This document shows, piece by piece, positions 15,269 to 23,658 of a DNA stretch of 64,000 nt (position 1 is its first letter; each line of letters starts with the position of its first letter). The notes beneath the pieces are model-generated. The model worked only from the letters and a program-made list of their open reading frames with translations, searched no databases and was not told the origin of the DNA. Source of the DNA: Haploplasma axanthum (GTDB lineage Bacteria; Bacillota_I; Bacilli_A; Acholeplasmatales; Acholeplasmataceae); assembly GCF_900660745.1 (NCBI RefSeq), contig NZ_LR215048.1:992001-1056000 (forward strand), in the 5' to 3' direction. The position numbers and the translations under genes are program-made.

Positions 15269-16384
15269 ATGGATACACATGATGTTGGTGAATATTTAAA
15301 AGCTTTAAGAAAAACAAAAGGATATACACAAGAAGAGGTAGCCGATTTATTATACGTTTCTAACAAAACAATTAGTAAATGGGAACGTGGAGAAGGTCTT
15401 CCAGAGATTCAAACTCTTATTGCTGTTGCTGAATTGTACGATGTTACAGTAGATGAAATATTAATTGGAACAAATAATACAAAAAAAGGTAAAGAAAAAT
15501 TATTACTTCGTAAAGAATACTTGAATAATAAGTATTTGCAAAATTTTAAAATTACTAGTTTAATATCATTAGCATGTTTAATAGTAGGTTTAATACTAAC
15601 AATCTTTATTTCAAGTGCATCATATAATTCTATGTTAGGAATTGGAATTGGATTGGCATTTGTTATAGTTGGTTTTGTTATTTTAGTGATTGGAAGAATT
15701 AAGAATATTAATCAAAATTTAGAACCAAGCAGTAAAAAAAATATTGATGTTATTACGTTTAGAGTTTTAATACTAGGTTTAATAAGCTTTATGTTCATAT
15801 TACCTTTTTTTGCTGGTAGTGAAAACAGTGTTGTAACATCAGAAAGATATTTCACTATTTTGCTGCAATATTGGATTTTTCCTTTTAGTATAGTTTTATC
15901 TTTGATTTTCTTATTTTCGTGGATTAAGGGATATTTAGTAAAAAAAATAAAACTAAATCTTATCTATATAATTATTATTCCAATTCTTGTTTTTATACCG
16001 TTTATAACACATTCAATAGTTCCTTCAAAAAAGATTGACGTTATAGAAAAAAGTAATTTAAGTGGTAATGAAGCAACAGAATGGATAGCATTTTCAGAGA
16101 TAAGAAATGGATTTCAAACAATTGTTTCTGATGATTACTATGAAATGACTATTGATAATATAGAATATAAAATACTAATAAGCAGATATAATAAAATGAA
16201 TAAAGAAGTAAAAGTTCTTGATTTTATAAGTTATGATAAGCAAAACCAAACAGTTAATCTAAGATATACTGGTTATATTAATTCAAAATACATAACAAAT
16301 AAAAGATATTTTACTGTATATGGTATTTCATTAGTTTTATATTTTGGATCATATTATTTTATAAGAAAAAAAATAAATAACTAA
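15269..16384 (+). CDS. XRE regulator fused to a membrane domain
   Basis: 371 residues, ATG 15269 after AGGAGTGATTTC. Residues 1-70 are a Cro/CI HTH (LKALRKTKGYTQEEVADLLY, then VSNKTISKWERGEGLPEIQ) with the extended DVTVDEILIG tail common in Bacillota. Residues ~105-260 hold about four membrane helices in two pairs, followed by an extracytoplasmic or loop segment and a final helix (YFTVYGISLVLYFGSYYFI). Such membrane-tethered XRE proteins may couple membrane or envelope state to transcription. The paired operators immediately upstream suggest autoregulation. The target beyond itself is unknown. Confidence 0.75.
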   Translation: MDTHDVGEYLKALRKTKGYTQEEVADLLYVSNKTISKWERGEGLPEIQTLIAVAELYDVTVDEILIGTNNTKKGKEKLLLRKEYLNNKYLQNFKITSLISLACLIVGLILTIFISSASYNSMLGIGIGLAFVIVGFVILVIGRIKNINQNLEPSSKKNIDVITFRVLILGLISFMFILPFFAGSENSVVTSERYFTILLQYWIFPFSIVLSLIFLFSWIKGYLVKKIKLNLIYIIIIPILVFIPFITHSIVPSKKIDVIEKSNLSGNEATEWIAFSEIRNGFQTIVSDDYYEMTIDNIEYKILISRYNKMNKEVKVLDFISYDKQNQTVNLRYTGYINSKYITNKRYFTVYGISLVLYFGSYYFIRKKINN

Positions 16385-16390
16385 ATTTTA

Positions 16391-16424
16391 TGGAGCATAT
16401 TAATTACAATATGTTCTTTTTTAT
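16391..16424 (+). terminator. Intrinsic terminator
   Basis: GAGCATATT pairs with AATATGTTC, followed by six T residues. Confidence 0.7.
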
Positions 16425-16491
16425 ATGCAGATAAAAATCGCTATCAAATATGTTATAATTATTACAAATAATAAAAAGAGTGGGGATAATA

Positions 16492-16935
16492 ATGAGATTT
16501 AATGAGAAGTTCGATGAAATTAAAAATGATAAAATAATGTTAAAAATCATTGAAAAGAATCAAGGAAATGAAAACACTATTCCCTTTTATTATTATGATA
16601 TTTATTTGTTGAATACAAATAAACAGATTGGGAAAATAAGTATTAGAATTGGAAATGATTATAGTTCTTACTATAATGGGAATATTGGTTTTGAAATCAA
16701 TAAAGACGATCAAGGAAATAATTATTCTTATCATGCAAGTAAACTTGTCATTGAAGTTGCCAAATATCATGGAATGGAATATTTAAATTTGTCTTGTGAA
16801 CATGATAATATAGCATCATCAAAGATAATTGAGAAATTAGGGTCGGTATTTATTGAAGAGACAGTACCACCGAAAGATTATGTTTTCTATTATGAAGGAA
16901 TAAGTAAACATAAGATTTATAGGCTTTCAATATGA
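16492..16935 (+). CDS. GNAT-family acetyltransferase
   Basis: 147 residues. ATG 16492 was chosen over an in-frame GTG at 16480 because GTGGGGAT sits at the right distance. The fold is GNAT: KQIGKISIRIGNDYSSYYNG (strands 2-3), NIGFEINKDDQGNNYSYHAS (strand 4), ASKLVIEVAKYHGMEYLNLS (helix 3 and strand 5), then NIASSKIIEKLGSVFIEE, the typical N-x-AS-x-KxxEKLG motif after the acetyl-CoA site. It probably acetylates a small molecule or protein N-terminus; the substrate is unknown. Its stop overlaps the start of the next GNAT by 4 bp, so three acetyltransferase genes form one transcription unit. Confidence 0.75.
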   Translation: MRFNEKFDEIKNDKIMLKIIEKNQGNENTIPFYYYDIYLLNTNKQIGKISIRIGNDYSSYYNGNIGFEINKDDQGNNYSYHASKLVIEVAKYHGMEYLNLSCEHDNIASSKIIEKLGSVFIEETVPPKDYVFYYEGISKHKIYRLSI

Positions 16936-17375
16936 TTAGATTAGTTAAATCAAATATATTTCCAACTATTAAATTAAAAGAAAATCAAAATGAATTTGTA
17001 ACAAAGGAAGAAAAGATTCAAAAACTATTAAATAATAAAAACAGTAAAGCATATCATATTTTAAAAGATGATTGTTTAATTGGTTTTATTTTATTAGTAA
17101 TGTTTGATACTAAAAAATTTTTTATGCAAGATTTTAGAATAGATGGTAAGTATCAAGGAAATGGGCTAGGAAAGAGGGCCTTAGATTTACTTATAGAGGA
17201 ATTGAGAAATGAAGATGTAGTTATCTTAACAACAACATATACATATGGAAATAATAATGCGAAAAAATTATATGAGAAGATTGGCTTTATAGAAACAGAT
17301 ATTGTTGATGATAGAGATGTTCAAGAAGTTAATATGATTTATAGGTTCGAAGGAGAGAAAATATGCATAAAATGA
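16932..17375 (+). CDS. GNAT-family acetyltransferase
   Basis: 147 residues, starting in an ATGA overlap with the previous gene. The acetyl-CoA-binding loop is clear: DFRIDGKYQGNGLGKRALDL (motif Q/RxxGxG/A), followed by VVILTTTYTYGNNNAKKLYE and KIGFIETD, the canonical NxxAxxLYEKxGF block. The closest general resemblance is to spermidine/aminoglycoside-type N-acetyltransferases (BltD/SpeG-like), but the specificity cannot be read. It overlaps the next gene by 13 bp, consistent with translational coupling. Confidence 0.85.
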   Translation: MIRLVKSNIFPTIKLKENQNEFVTKEEKIQKLLNNKNSKAYHILKDDCLIGFILLVMFDTKKFFMQDFRIDGKYQGNGLGKRALDLLIEELRNEDVVILTTTYTYGNNNAKKLYEKIGFIETDIVDDRDVQEVNMIYRFEGEKICIK

Positions 17376-18211
17376 ATTTAAACAATGAGCCATTTCAAAT
17401 GATTAAAGATAATACTAAAACAATTGAACTTAGACTTAATGATGAAAAAAGAAGTAAGATTAAAACTGGTGATTATATCTTATTTATAAATACAAAAGAT
17501 AAAAGTAAAATGATTGTTGAAGTTTTAAAGATTTCTAAATTTGAAAATTTTGAAGAACTATATAAAAAATTACCATTAGATAAGTGTGGATATAAAGAAG
17601 AAGAGATAGAATATGCTAAGGCTGCTGATATGAATGATTATTATTCAACCGAACAACAAGCAAAATATGGTGTTTTAGGTATTCATATAAAAAGAGTCGA
17701 AATAAAAGAAATGATTAAACTTGAAGATATGAGAAAAGAACATTATGAAGGTAAAGGATATGTTCATTATCAATCATGGAATGAAACATATACTGGAATT
17801 ATGAATCAAGAGTTTTTAGATAAAAGATCATTAGAAAAATGTATTTTAATTGCTGAAAAATATCCAGTAAATACGATAGTTGCAACACTTAACAACAATG
17901 TTCTTGGGTTTGCAGCATTTAATCAATCAAGTGATAATCTAGAATTAACTGGTGAAATATATGCAATCTATATATTAGAAGATTATCAAAATTTTGGTAT
18001 TGGTAAAATGTTACTAAATGAATGTTTTAAGAGGTTAAAAGAATATAAAAATATCGTATTATATGTATTAGAAGGTAATGAAAAAGCTATTAACTGGTAT
18101 ATTAAACAAGGATTCTACTTTGATGAAAAAGTAAAGATTGAAGAAACATCAGTTAAAGGATATAACTTAGTAGAATTAAGAATGAAATATGATTTAGAAA
18201 AAAAGGCATAG
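17363..18211 (+). CDS. ASCH domain fused to GNAT acetyltransferase
   Basis: 282 residues. Residues 1-115 are an ASCH domain: FQMIKDNTKTIELRLNDEKR (the KTxExR signature), IKTGDYILFIN and VLGIHI at the end. ASCH folds bind RNA or nucleosides, and small family members hydrolyse N4-acetylcytidine. Residues 120-282 are a GNAT domain with HYQSWNETYTGIMNQEFLD, then AIYILEDYQNFGIGKMLLNE (acetyl-CoA loop) and NEKAINWYIKQGFYF. The pairing of a nucleoside/RNA-binding ASCH fold with an acetyltransferase in one chain is the notable feature. Last gene of the three-GNAT cluster. Confidence 0.85.
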   Translation: MHKMNLNNEPFQMIKDNTKTIELRLNDEKRSKIKTGDYILFINTKDKSKMIVEVLKISKFENFEELYKKLPLDKCGYKEEEIEYAKAADMNDYYSTEQQAKYGVLGIHIKRVEIKEMIKLEDMRKEHYEGKGYVHYQSWNETYTGIMNQEFLDKRSLEKCILIAEKYPVNTIVATLNNNVLGFAAFNQSSDNLELTGEIYAIYILEDYQNFGIGKMLLNECFKRLKEYKNIVLYVLEGNEKAINWYIKQGFYFDEKVKIEETSVKGYNLVELRMKYDLEKKA

Positions 18212-18268
18212 AGAATCAAATACGTGCTTTTTTTATATGCTATACTAAGATAAAGATTGGGTGATATG

Positions 18269-19180
18269 ATGCATGCATGGGAAGCAATTCAAAAAATAGT
18301 TGATTATATTGAAGATAATATTAGTGATGATATAGCAATTGATGAGCTCTCAGAGCTTGCTGGATTATCAGAGTTTTATTTTCAAAGGTTATTTACAAGA
18401 TTAGTAAAAAAACCAGTAAAAGAATATATAAAATTAAGAAGACTTGCAATAGCTTCAAATGAATTAAAGAACAAAGAGAACAGAATAATTGATATTGCGT
18501 TAAAGTATGGATTTAATAGCCATGAAACATTTACTAGAACATTTAAAAGGAACTATAAAGTCACACCAGAAGAATACCGAAATAGTGATTGTGGATTAAA
18601 TAATTTTGATAAGCCTAATTTGCTGCTTAATTATGTAATGGTTGATGAAGGTGTACCATTGATAACTGATGGATTAGTACTAGAATACAAAAGAGAAGTA
18701 CTTGAGAAAGAAATTTTATTTTTAGGTGTTAAAGGATACTATTATTTTGAAAAAGGAAAAATGTTGGGAGAAAGACCTGGCTTATCAGAACCAGATTTAA
18801 TTTGGAAAAAGTTCCATCAAATTAAGCATAATATAAAAAGAAATGAAGATGCTCTAATAATTGGTGTCTCCTATCATGGAGATGCTTTGGATGATTATTC
18901 AACATATTTTGTTGGATTAGAAATTGATAGTAATGATATAGATAATAATTATGATATATTTATACTTCCAAAACGTGAATATGTTATTTGTAAGTTTGAA
19001 GCACAAAATGATAAAGAACTTGGGGAAGTAGTTGGTAAAGCAATGAAGTATACAAGATTTTGGTTAAGAGAACATGGGCTTACAGCAGATGGATTCTTTC
19101 CTGAAATCTATAATAGTAAAAAAAGTGATGCTTCATATATGGAAATGTGGATTCCGTTTAAAAAACGTGAAAATAAATAA
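18269..19180 (+). CDS. AraC-type regulator with GyrI-like sensor domain
   Basis: 304 residues. ATG 18269 follows GGGTGAT (18266 is an alternative; a TTG at 18257 is less likely). Residues 1-105 are the AraC double HTH (IAIDELSELAGLSEFYFQRL; IIDIALKYGFNSHETFTRTF; YKVTPEEYRN). Residues ~145-304 are a GyrI-like effector-binding domain (LEKEILFLGVKGYYYF, DDYSTYFVGLEIDS, EMWIPFK). This is the Rob/BltR-like logic: binding of a small molecule switches DNA binding. It is followed 12 bp later by a PNPOx-GyrI fusion that could share the ligand. Confidence 0.88.
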   Translation: MHAWEAIQKIVDYIEDNISDDIAIDELSELAGLSEFYFQRLFTRLVKKPVKEYIKLRRLAIASNELKNKENRIIDIALKYGFNSHETFTRTFKRNYKVTPEEYRNSDCGLNNFDKPNLLLNYVMVDEGVPLITDGLVLEYKREVLEKEILFLGVKGYYYFEKGKMLGERPGLSEPDLIWKKFHQIKHNIKRNEDALIIGVSYHGDALDDYSTYFVGLEIDSNDIDNNYDIFILPKREYVICKFEAQNDKELGEVVGKAMKYTRFWLREHGLTADGFFPEIYNSKKSDASYMEMWIPFKKRENK

Positions 19181-19192
19181 AAGAGGAAAATT

Positions 19193-20125
19193 ATGACAAA
19201 TTATGAAATAGGCTTAAAAATTTTAGAAGATAAATGCGGCAATAATAAAGATAATGTTTTATCGCTTGCTACAATATCACTTTCTAAAGGTAAAAATGGT
19301 AAAGTAATGCCATCTGTAAGAGATGTTGATGCATATTATGAAGATGGTGTCTTCTATGTAGTTACATATGCTTTATCAAACAAAATGCTGGAATCAAAGA
19401 AAAATGAAAATGTTGCTTTTTCTGTTAACTTTGAAAATATAAGTGGGCAGGGTGTAGCAGAAAATCTAGGCTGGGTATTAGATCCTAAAAATAGTGAACT
19501 TAGAACAAAACTACGAACAGTCTTTGCTGCGTGGTATGATGAAGCAAATAATGAGCAAGATGTTAATTTTTGTTATTTAGCTATTAGAATTACAAAAGCG
19601 ACTGTTGTTACTGGTCATGGACCAACTACTAAAAAGTATTATCTAGATTTTATTAATAAAAAAGAAATTGATGAAATTAAAGAAATGAAAAAAAGAGAAG
19701 CGATTTTTTATAGTTTCAGTGGTATAGATGCTATTGAAACAGGAAGAAAATATATTTCAAAATGGTTGGATGAAAATAAAATAGATTTAGAAAAGGAAGA
19801 AGGGCCAATTTATATTATTGGATCTTACGATTTAAATAAGATTAATACTTCTAGTTTAGAATTTTGCTTATATTTTATTATTCCAAAGACAATTAAATTA
19901 TTAACAAAAACTGAAACTAAAAAAATACTTGGTGATACTTATGCAAGAAGATATACAAAATTTGATTGTTTAGACATTGCATGGAGTAATCTATATAACG
20001 ATTATACTAATGATAGTGACTATAAGATTGTTGATACAATAATTTATGAACAATATTTGATTGAGAAAAATTATCTTGAATCAAGTTCAAACATCCTGCA
20101 ACTTTTAAGTGTTGATAAAGAATAA
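19193..20125 (+). CDS. PNPOx-like flavin domain fused to GyrI-like domain
   Basis: 310 residues, ATG 19193 after AGAGGAAAATT. Residues 1-150 look like a pyridoxamine-phosphate-oxidase-like FMN split barrel: LSLATISLSKGKNGKVMPSV, DGVFYVVTYALSNKMLESKK, NVAFSVNFE, then ATVVTGHGPTTKKYYLDF. Residues ~165-310 resemble a GyrI-like effector-binding domain (AIFYSFSGIDAIE, IDLEKEEGPIYIIGSYD). The enzyme class would reduce or bind flavin, heme or deazaflavin-type substrates, while the C-terminal domain would bind a ligand. Adjacent to an AraC-GyrI regulator, it is a plausible regulated detoxification enzyme. The fusion is uncommon and the C-terminal call is moderate. Confidence 0.6.
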   Translation: MTNYEIGLKILEDKCGNNKDNVLSLATISLSKGKNGKVMPSVRDVDAYYEDGVFYVVTYALSNKMLESKKNENVAFSVNFENISGQGVAENLGWVLDPKNSELRTKLRTVFAAWYDEANNEQDVNFCYLAIRITKATVVTGHGPTTKKYYLDFINKKEIDEIKEMKKREAIFYSFSGIDAIETGRKYISKWLDENKIDLEKEEGPIYIIGSYDLNKINTSSLEFCLYFIIPKTIKLLTKTETKKILGDTYARRYTKFDCLDIAWSNLYNDYTNDSDYKIVDTIIYEQYLIEKNYLESSSNILQLLSVDKE

Positions 20126-20127
20126 TT

Positions 20128-20736
20128 ATGGAATATAAAGTAAATGAAATAGTTAGTTTCGATAAATATATGTGGAGAGTTTTAGAAGTACAAGATGATA
20201 AAGTCTTATTATTAACAGAAGAAATAATAACTAAAATGCCTTATCATTATACGTATACTGAAACAACTTGGGAAAACTCAGATATAAGAAAGTATTTAAA
20301 TACTGATTTTTATAATAGTTTTGATCAAAAATCAAAAGAATTAATACTTTTAAATAAAATTATCAATATACCAAATCAATGGTATAAAACAGATGCAGGA
20401 GCTGATACATTTGATTATGTTTTTCTTTTAGATGTTTATGATGTTGTTGCCAAATATTTTGGTGATAGTAGTGATAGACTAATAAGAAAAAGTGAGAAGC
20501 AAAGATATTGGTTTAACTTTAGAGATAGTAATAATATAAAAAGACTAGCTAAATACAAAGGGCAAAATTTTTGGTGGTGGCTTAGATCACCTGGAAGAAA
20601 TAATAAAACTGCAGTTTATATTCATGGAAATCCAATCGGATGTGTTGGTATCAATGGAAATAGTGTATTCTTTAGTAGTTATCCACCAGAGAGAAATGGT
20701 GGAGTAAGACCTGCAATATGGATTAAAATAAAATAG
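20128..20736 (+). CDS. DUF6273 domain protein
   Basis: 202 residues; ATG 20128 lies 2 bp after the previous stop, so it is co-transcribed. The chain shows the DUF6273 pattern: IVSFDKYMWRVLEVQDDKVL, TWENSDIRKYLNTDFY, then WWWLRSPG and NGGVRPAIWI near the C-terminus. This fold resembles the formylglycine-generating/C-type-lectin-like surface domains and occurs in many Bacillota, sometimes within secreted proteins, but here there is no signal peptide. Its molecular role is unknown. Putative adaptor or sensor function in this redox/regulator operon is inference. Confidence 0.75.
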   Translation: MEYKVNEIVSFDKYMWRVLEVQDDKVLLLTEEIITKMPYHYTYTETTWENSDIRKYLNTDFYNSFDQKSKELILLNKIINIPNQWYKTDAGADTFDYVFLLDVYDVVAKYFGDSSDRLIRKSEKQRYWFNFRDSNNIKRLAKYKGQNFWWWLRSPGRNNKTAVYIHGNPIGCVGINGNSVFFSSYPPERNGGVRPAIWIKIK

Positions 20737-20827
20737 TATTCTCGATTTTAGATACAAATTCTTTCTTTCAGATAGTTAGTTGAAATATATTTTATGTATA
20801 ATTAAAAGTAGGAAGTAGGTGTTTAAG

Positions 20828-21628
20828 TTGAAGAGAATGAGAAATATAATAAGTGATAATAGAAAAAAATTAAACATAACGCAAAAAGAATTAGCAGAAA
20901 AAATAAATGTATCAGATAAACAAGTAAGTAAATGGGAAACAGGGGTAAGTTTACCAGATGTTACAATCTTAAGTAGTTTAGCAAATGCACTAGAGATTTC
21001 AGTTAATGAACTATTAGATTCAACTGATACTAACAAAGATAGTAAAAATTTAAGAGTTGATTATCAATTTTTAACGAAGATTAAAATTAACGTTGTATTA
21101 ATAATTTCAACATTTGTTATTGGTTGGATATTAATAAGTATAGGTTCAGCTTTTGGTTTTGAATATATTCTGCAGACAATGGGGATTATATTAGGTGTTT
21201 TAGGCATTATGTGGCATATAATTAGTAATTTAAAAGAAAAAAGCTATATCGAAAATAATAATTTTGATTATTATAATAGGTTCTATTATTATAAAAATCT
21301 GATTCTAATGTCGATATACATAGTATTTTTATTCTTTACCTTTAATACTTTTTACGACAAAATTATCAATCTTACAAATGATAGTATTGTTACTCTAGCA
21401 TCATCATTATTAATAATGGGTAATATTTTTTATTTAAAATTGATAGCGAAAAATCTTAATACTAAAGAAAAAAATTTAATTATTGACAATATCACTTTTT
21501 ATAGTTTAACTTTGGGTTTTATATTAATACAATTTTTTGATTTTTATAGAGAAGATTGGATGATTATTACTTTTGCAATTCTAATTTTAGTTAATCTTAT
21601 TAATAAGTATATTCTTATTAAGAAATGA
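20828..21628 (+). CDS. XRE regulator fused to a membrane domain
   Basis: 266 residues. TTG 20828 is favoured because AGGTG lies 6 bp upstream; GTG 20819 and ATG 20837 are alternatives. Residues 4-70 are a Cro/CI HTH (ISDNRKKLNITQKELAEKIN, VSDKQVSKWETGVSLPDVTI, EISVNELLD). The rest holds about six membrane helices in pairs (e.g. VVLIISTFVIGWILISIG). It is the second membrane-tethered XRE protein of the window and is not obviously preceded by operator palindromes. Function unknown beyond likely self-regulation. Confidence 0.75.
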   Translation: MKRMRNIISDNRKKLNITQKELAEKINVSDKQVSKWETGVSLPDVTILSSLANALEISVNELLDSTDTNKDSKNLRVDYQFLTKIKINVVLIISTFVIGWILISIGSAFGFEYILQTMGIILGVLGIMWHIISNLKEKSYIENNNFDYYNRFYYYKNLILMSIYIVFLFFTFNTFYDKIINLTNDSIVTLASSLLIMGNIFYLKLIAKNLNTKEKNLIIDNITFYSLTLGFILIQFFDFYREDWMIITFAILILVNLINKYILIKK

Positions 21629-21674
21629 AATTTTAACTTAGATAAAAAAACTTCATAGTTATTGATTAAAGATT

Positions 21675-21703
21675 ACCGAGTATAGATAGTAACTCGGTTT
21701 TTT
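21675..21703 (+). terminator. Intrinsic terminator
   Basis: ACCGAGT pairs with ACTCGGT, followed by six T residues. Confidence 0.8.
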
Positions 21704-21775
21704 GATATAATTGAAGTGTCATAAGATTAAGCTTAATTTAAAATGTCAAAAAAGATGATTTAAGGGGGAAATAAC

Positions 21776-22219
21776 ATGAAAAGAAGAATTGAATATTATC
21801 AAGTAGCAAGTGATAAAATGAAAATAATTTTAGATTTAGAATCTAAATTAAATAACTCAACTATTGATAAAAAACTAATTGAACTTATTAAGATTAGAGT
21901 TTCACAAATCAATGGATGTTCTTATTGCATTGGTCTTCATACGAAAGATGCAAGGAAAAATGGTGTTAATGAAGATGAAATTTATTTATTAAGTGTATGG
22001 AAAGAAACTAATATTTATGATGATAAAACAAAAATCGCATTAGAGCTGACAGAAAATATTACTCAAATTGAAAGATTTGGAGTAAGTGATTTAGTATATG
22101 AAAAAGTACGTACAGTATTTAATGAAATAGAATATGTTGATTTAGTATTAATCATTAATCAAATCAATATGTGGAATAGATTATCAATAGCAATGGGTAA
22201 TCAATATATTAGAGATTAA
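21776..22219 (+). CDS. AhpD/carboxymuconolactone decarboxylase-like protein
   Basis: 147 residues, ATG 21776 after AAGGGGG. The signature LIKIRVSQINGCSYCIGLHT contains the AhpD-type CxxC...H active site (Cys-Ser-Tyr-Cys, then His three residues later). Family members are small helical oligomers that reduce peroxides or alkylhydroperoxidase partners through the Cys pair. A general peroxidase or thiol-disulfide role is predicted from the motif. The next gene starts 5 bp downstream and is a membrane protein of unknown function. No AhpC is nearby. Confidence 0.85.
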   Translation: MKRRIEYYQVASDKMKIILDLESKLNNSTIDKKLIELIKIRVSQINGCSYCIGLHTKDARKNGVNEDEIYLLSVWKETNIYDDKTKIALELTENITQIERFGVSDLVYEKVRTVFNEIEYVDLVLIINQINMWNRLSIAMGNQYIRD

Positions 22220-22224
22220 AGATA

Positions 22225-22758
22225 ATGAAAGAAATCGAAAAATATAAAAGAAGAGTTTCTTTATTCAGAAAAACGGGTGTGCCATCATTAATTATTGTAA
22301 TGTTACTTTTCATTATTATAATATTAAGAGATGATGCTTTTGGTTTAGATGATATTATTATAACGAGTCTGTTCTTTGTTATAAGTGTATTAATAATAAT
22401 TGGTTTTATATATTTTGATAGATATAGATACAAATTAATTGATAAATATTATGGAAAAGTTACATCAAAAGATCAAGAACTTGCAACTAAACTATTTAAT
22501 CAAATAAATTTAATAAATGAGAATGAATATAATTTTTTAGATAGTCCATATTTCCAAGAGTATGAGATAAATCTTAAGATTCTTTTAAGACAAATAATGA
22601 AAAAGCATAAAGTTTATAATAAACTTTTTAGTTTGTATGTTGGAGTTAAAGAAGAAATATTGAAACTAGATGATAATGAAAGAAATAAATACGATAGCTA
22701 TAATAATTATTTATTTGAACTTGTTGACTTGTTTTTAAGAAATCAAAGTGAAATATGA
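22225..22758 (+). CDS. Hypothetical two-helix membrane protein
   Basis: 177 residues, starting 5 bp after the AhpD-like gene, so probably co-transcribed. Two hydrophobic helices (SLIIVMLLFIIIILRDDAFG and SLFFVISVLIIIGFIYF) lie in the first 70 residues. The rest is a soluble helical domain rich in Lys, Asn and Tyr with no motif I recognise. There is no signal cleavage site. Function unknown. The unit ends at a strong GC-containing terminator. Confidence 0.55.
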   Translation: MKEIEKYKRRVSLFRKTGVPSLIIVMLLFIIIILRDDAFGLDDIIITSLFFVISVLIIIGFIYFDRYRYKLIDKYYGKVTSKDQELATKLFNQINLINENEYNFLDSPYFQEYEINLKILLRQIMKKHKVYNKLFSLYVGVKEEILKLDDNERNKYDSYNNYLFELVDLFLRNQSEI

Positions 22759-22800
22759 TTGTTAATGAATATCAAAAACATTAATAAAATAAAGATAAGA

Positions 22801-22848
22801 AACCCCCAATTAGCTTATTACAAAGTTAATTAGGGGTTTATGTTTTTT
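22801..22848. terminator. Intrinsic terminator, possibly bidirectional
   Basis: AACCCCCAATTA pairs with TTAATTAGGGGTT, followed by T-rich sequence. It lies between convergent genes, so it may act on both strands. Confidence 0.75.
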
Positions 22849-23149
22849 ATATTAAAAAAGCAAAAACTACAATTATTGCCTCTATCATAAATCTAACAAG
22901 ATGATGAGAGTAGTTGATTTTTTCTTTTTTTAAACCATTTAATAAAGCAGCAATTGATATTAGCAACATTCCAATTATATTTAATAATATGAAATTACCC
23001 CAAAATAAAAGAACTAAGAAAAGAATATTTAAGCATGCTCCAAGAATCATTAGTGTTGTTGGAAAGATATTCTTTGTTTTATTAACAATATTAGAAAGAA
23101 TTATTAAAGAAGAATATATTATATTTAATATTATTACTATAACTATCAT
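22847..23149 (-). CDS. Small membrane protein of a MerR unit
   Basis: 100 residues, starting inside the stop of the MerR gene (ATGA overlap). It has three or four hydrophobic helices (e.g. IFPTTLMILGACLNILFLVLL, FILLNIIGMLLISIAALL) and no known domain. Co-transcription with a MerR regulator suggests it is an effector of the regulator's signal, for example a small transporter or membrane-stress protein; this is inference. Confidence 0.6.
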   Translation of the reverse strand: MIVIVIILNIIYSSLIILSNIVNKTKNIFPTTLMILGACLNILFLVLLFWGNFILLNIIGMLLISIAALLNGLKKEKINYSHHLVRFMIEAIIVVFAFLI

Positions 23150-23511
23150 ATTTTATCTCCTAATTTTTCAAGCATTTTATTGATTATAAGATATGATTTT
23201 TTAATATTTTCTTCTCTTTTTTTATTTTGATCTAAACAATTCTCTAATATATTTTTTACACTCATTAATTCATCTATAGTATAGTCATCAATTGATTTGT
23301 TTGTATTATTTAAACTTATTATTGATTTAATGTCTGATAAACTTAATCCGATATTTTTAAAAATATCAATAGCCTCAATAATATTGATATCAACAGTTGT
23401 GAAATAATAGTTTTTACCTTTTTTCTTACTCTCAATAAGACCTAATGATTGATAATAACGAAGTGTATCAATTGTCTTATTTGTTTTTTTAGCTAAATCT
23501 CCAATTTGCAT
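23146..23511 (-). CDS. MerR-family regulator
   Basis: 121 residues. ATG at 23511 follows ATGGAGGTTTTATA. The N-terminus MQIGDLAKKTNKTIDTLRYY is the MerR winged HTH. The wing and dimerisation helix follow (LGLIESKKKGKNYYFTTVDI, EAIDIFKNIGLSLSDIKSII). No Cys metal-binding motif is obvious, so it may sense an organic or redox signal. Its promoter carries the diagnostic 19-bp spacer with a palindrome inside, so it should activate its own operon, which includes the downstream membrane gene. Confidence 0.9.
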   Translation of the reverse strand: MQIGDLAKKTNKTIDTLRYYQSLGLIESKKKGKNYYFTTVDINIIEAIDIFKNIGLSLSDIKSIISLNNTNKSIDDYTIDELMSVKNILENCLDQNKKREENIKKSYLIINKMLEKLGDKI

Positions 23512-23531
23512 TATAAAACCTCCATAATATG

Positions 23532-23562
23532 ATGATAACACATGGAGTTCACTCCATGTCAA
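23532..23562 (-). promoter_or_regulatory. MerR-type promoter with 19-bp spacer and palindromic operator
   Basis: On the minus strand, TTGACA (23557-23562) and TATCAT (23532-23537) are separated by 19 bp, the over-long spacing that MerR proteins correct by DNA distortion. The spacer holds the palindrome ACATGGAGT-TC-ACTCCATGT (about 23540-23559). Confidence 0.85.
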
Positions 23563-23658
23563 CAAAATAAAAAAATGTTTTTAATAAATATTGTAAAAAT
23601 AAGTTAGCTTATGTATAATAAGTATGAAAAGTATAACAAGTAAGAAAGGTGATTTTAA

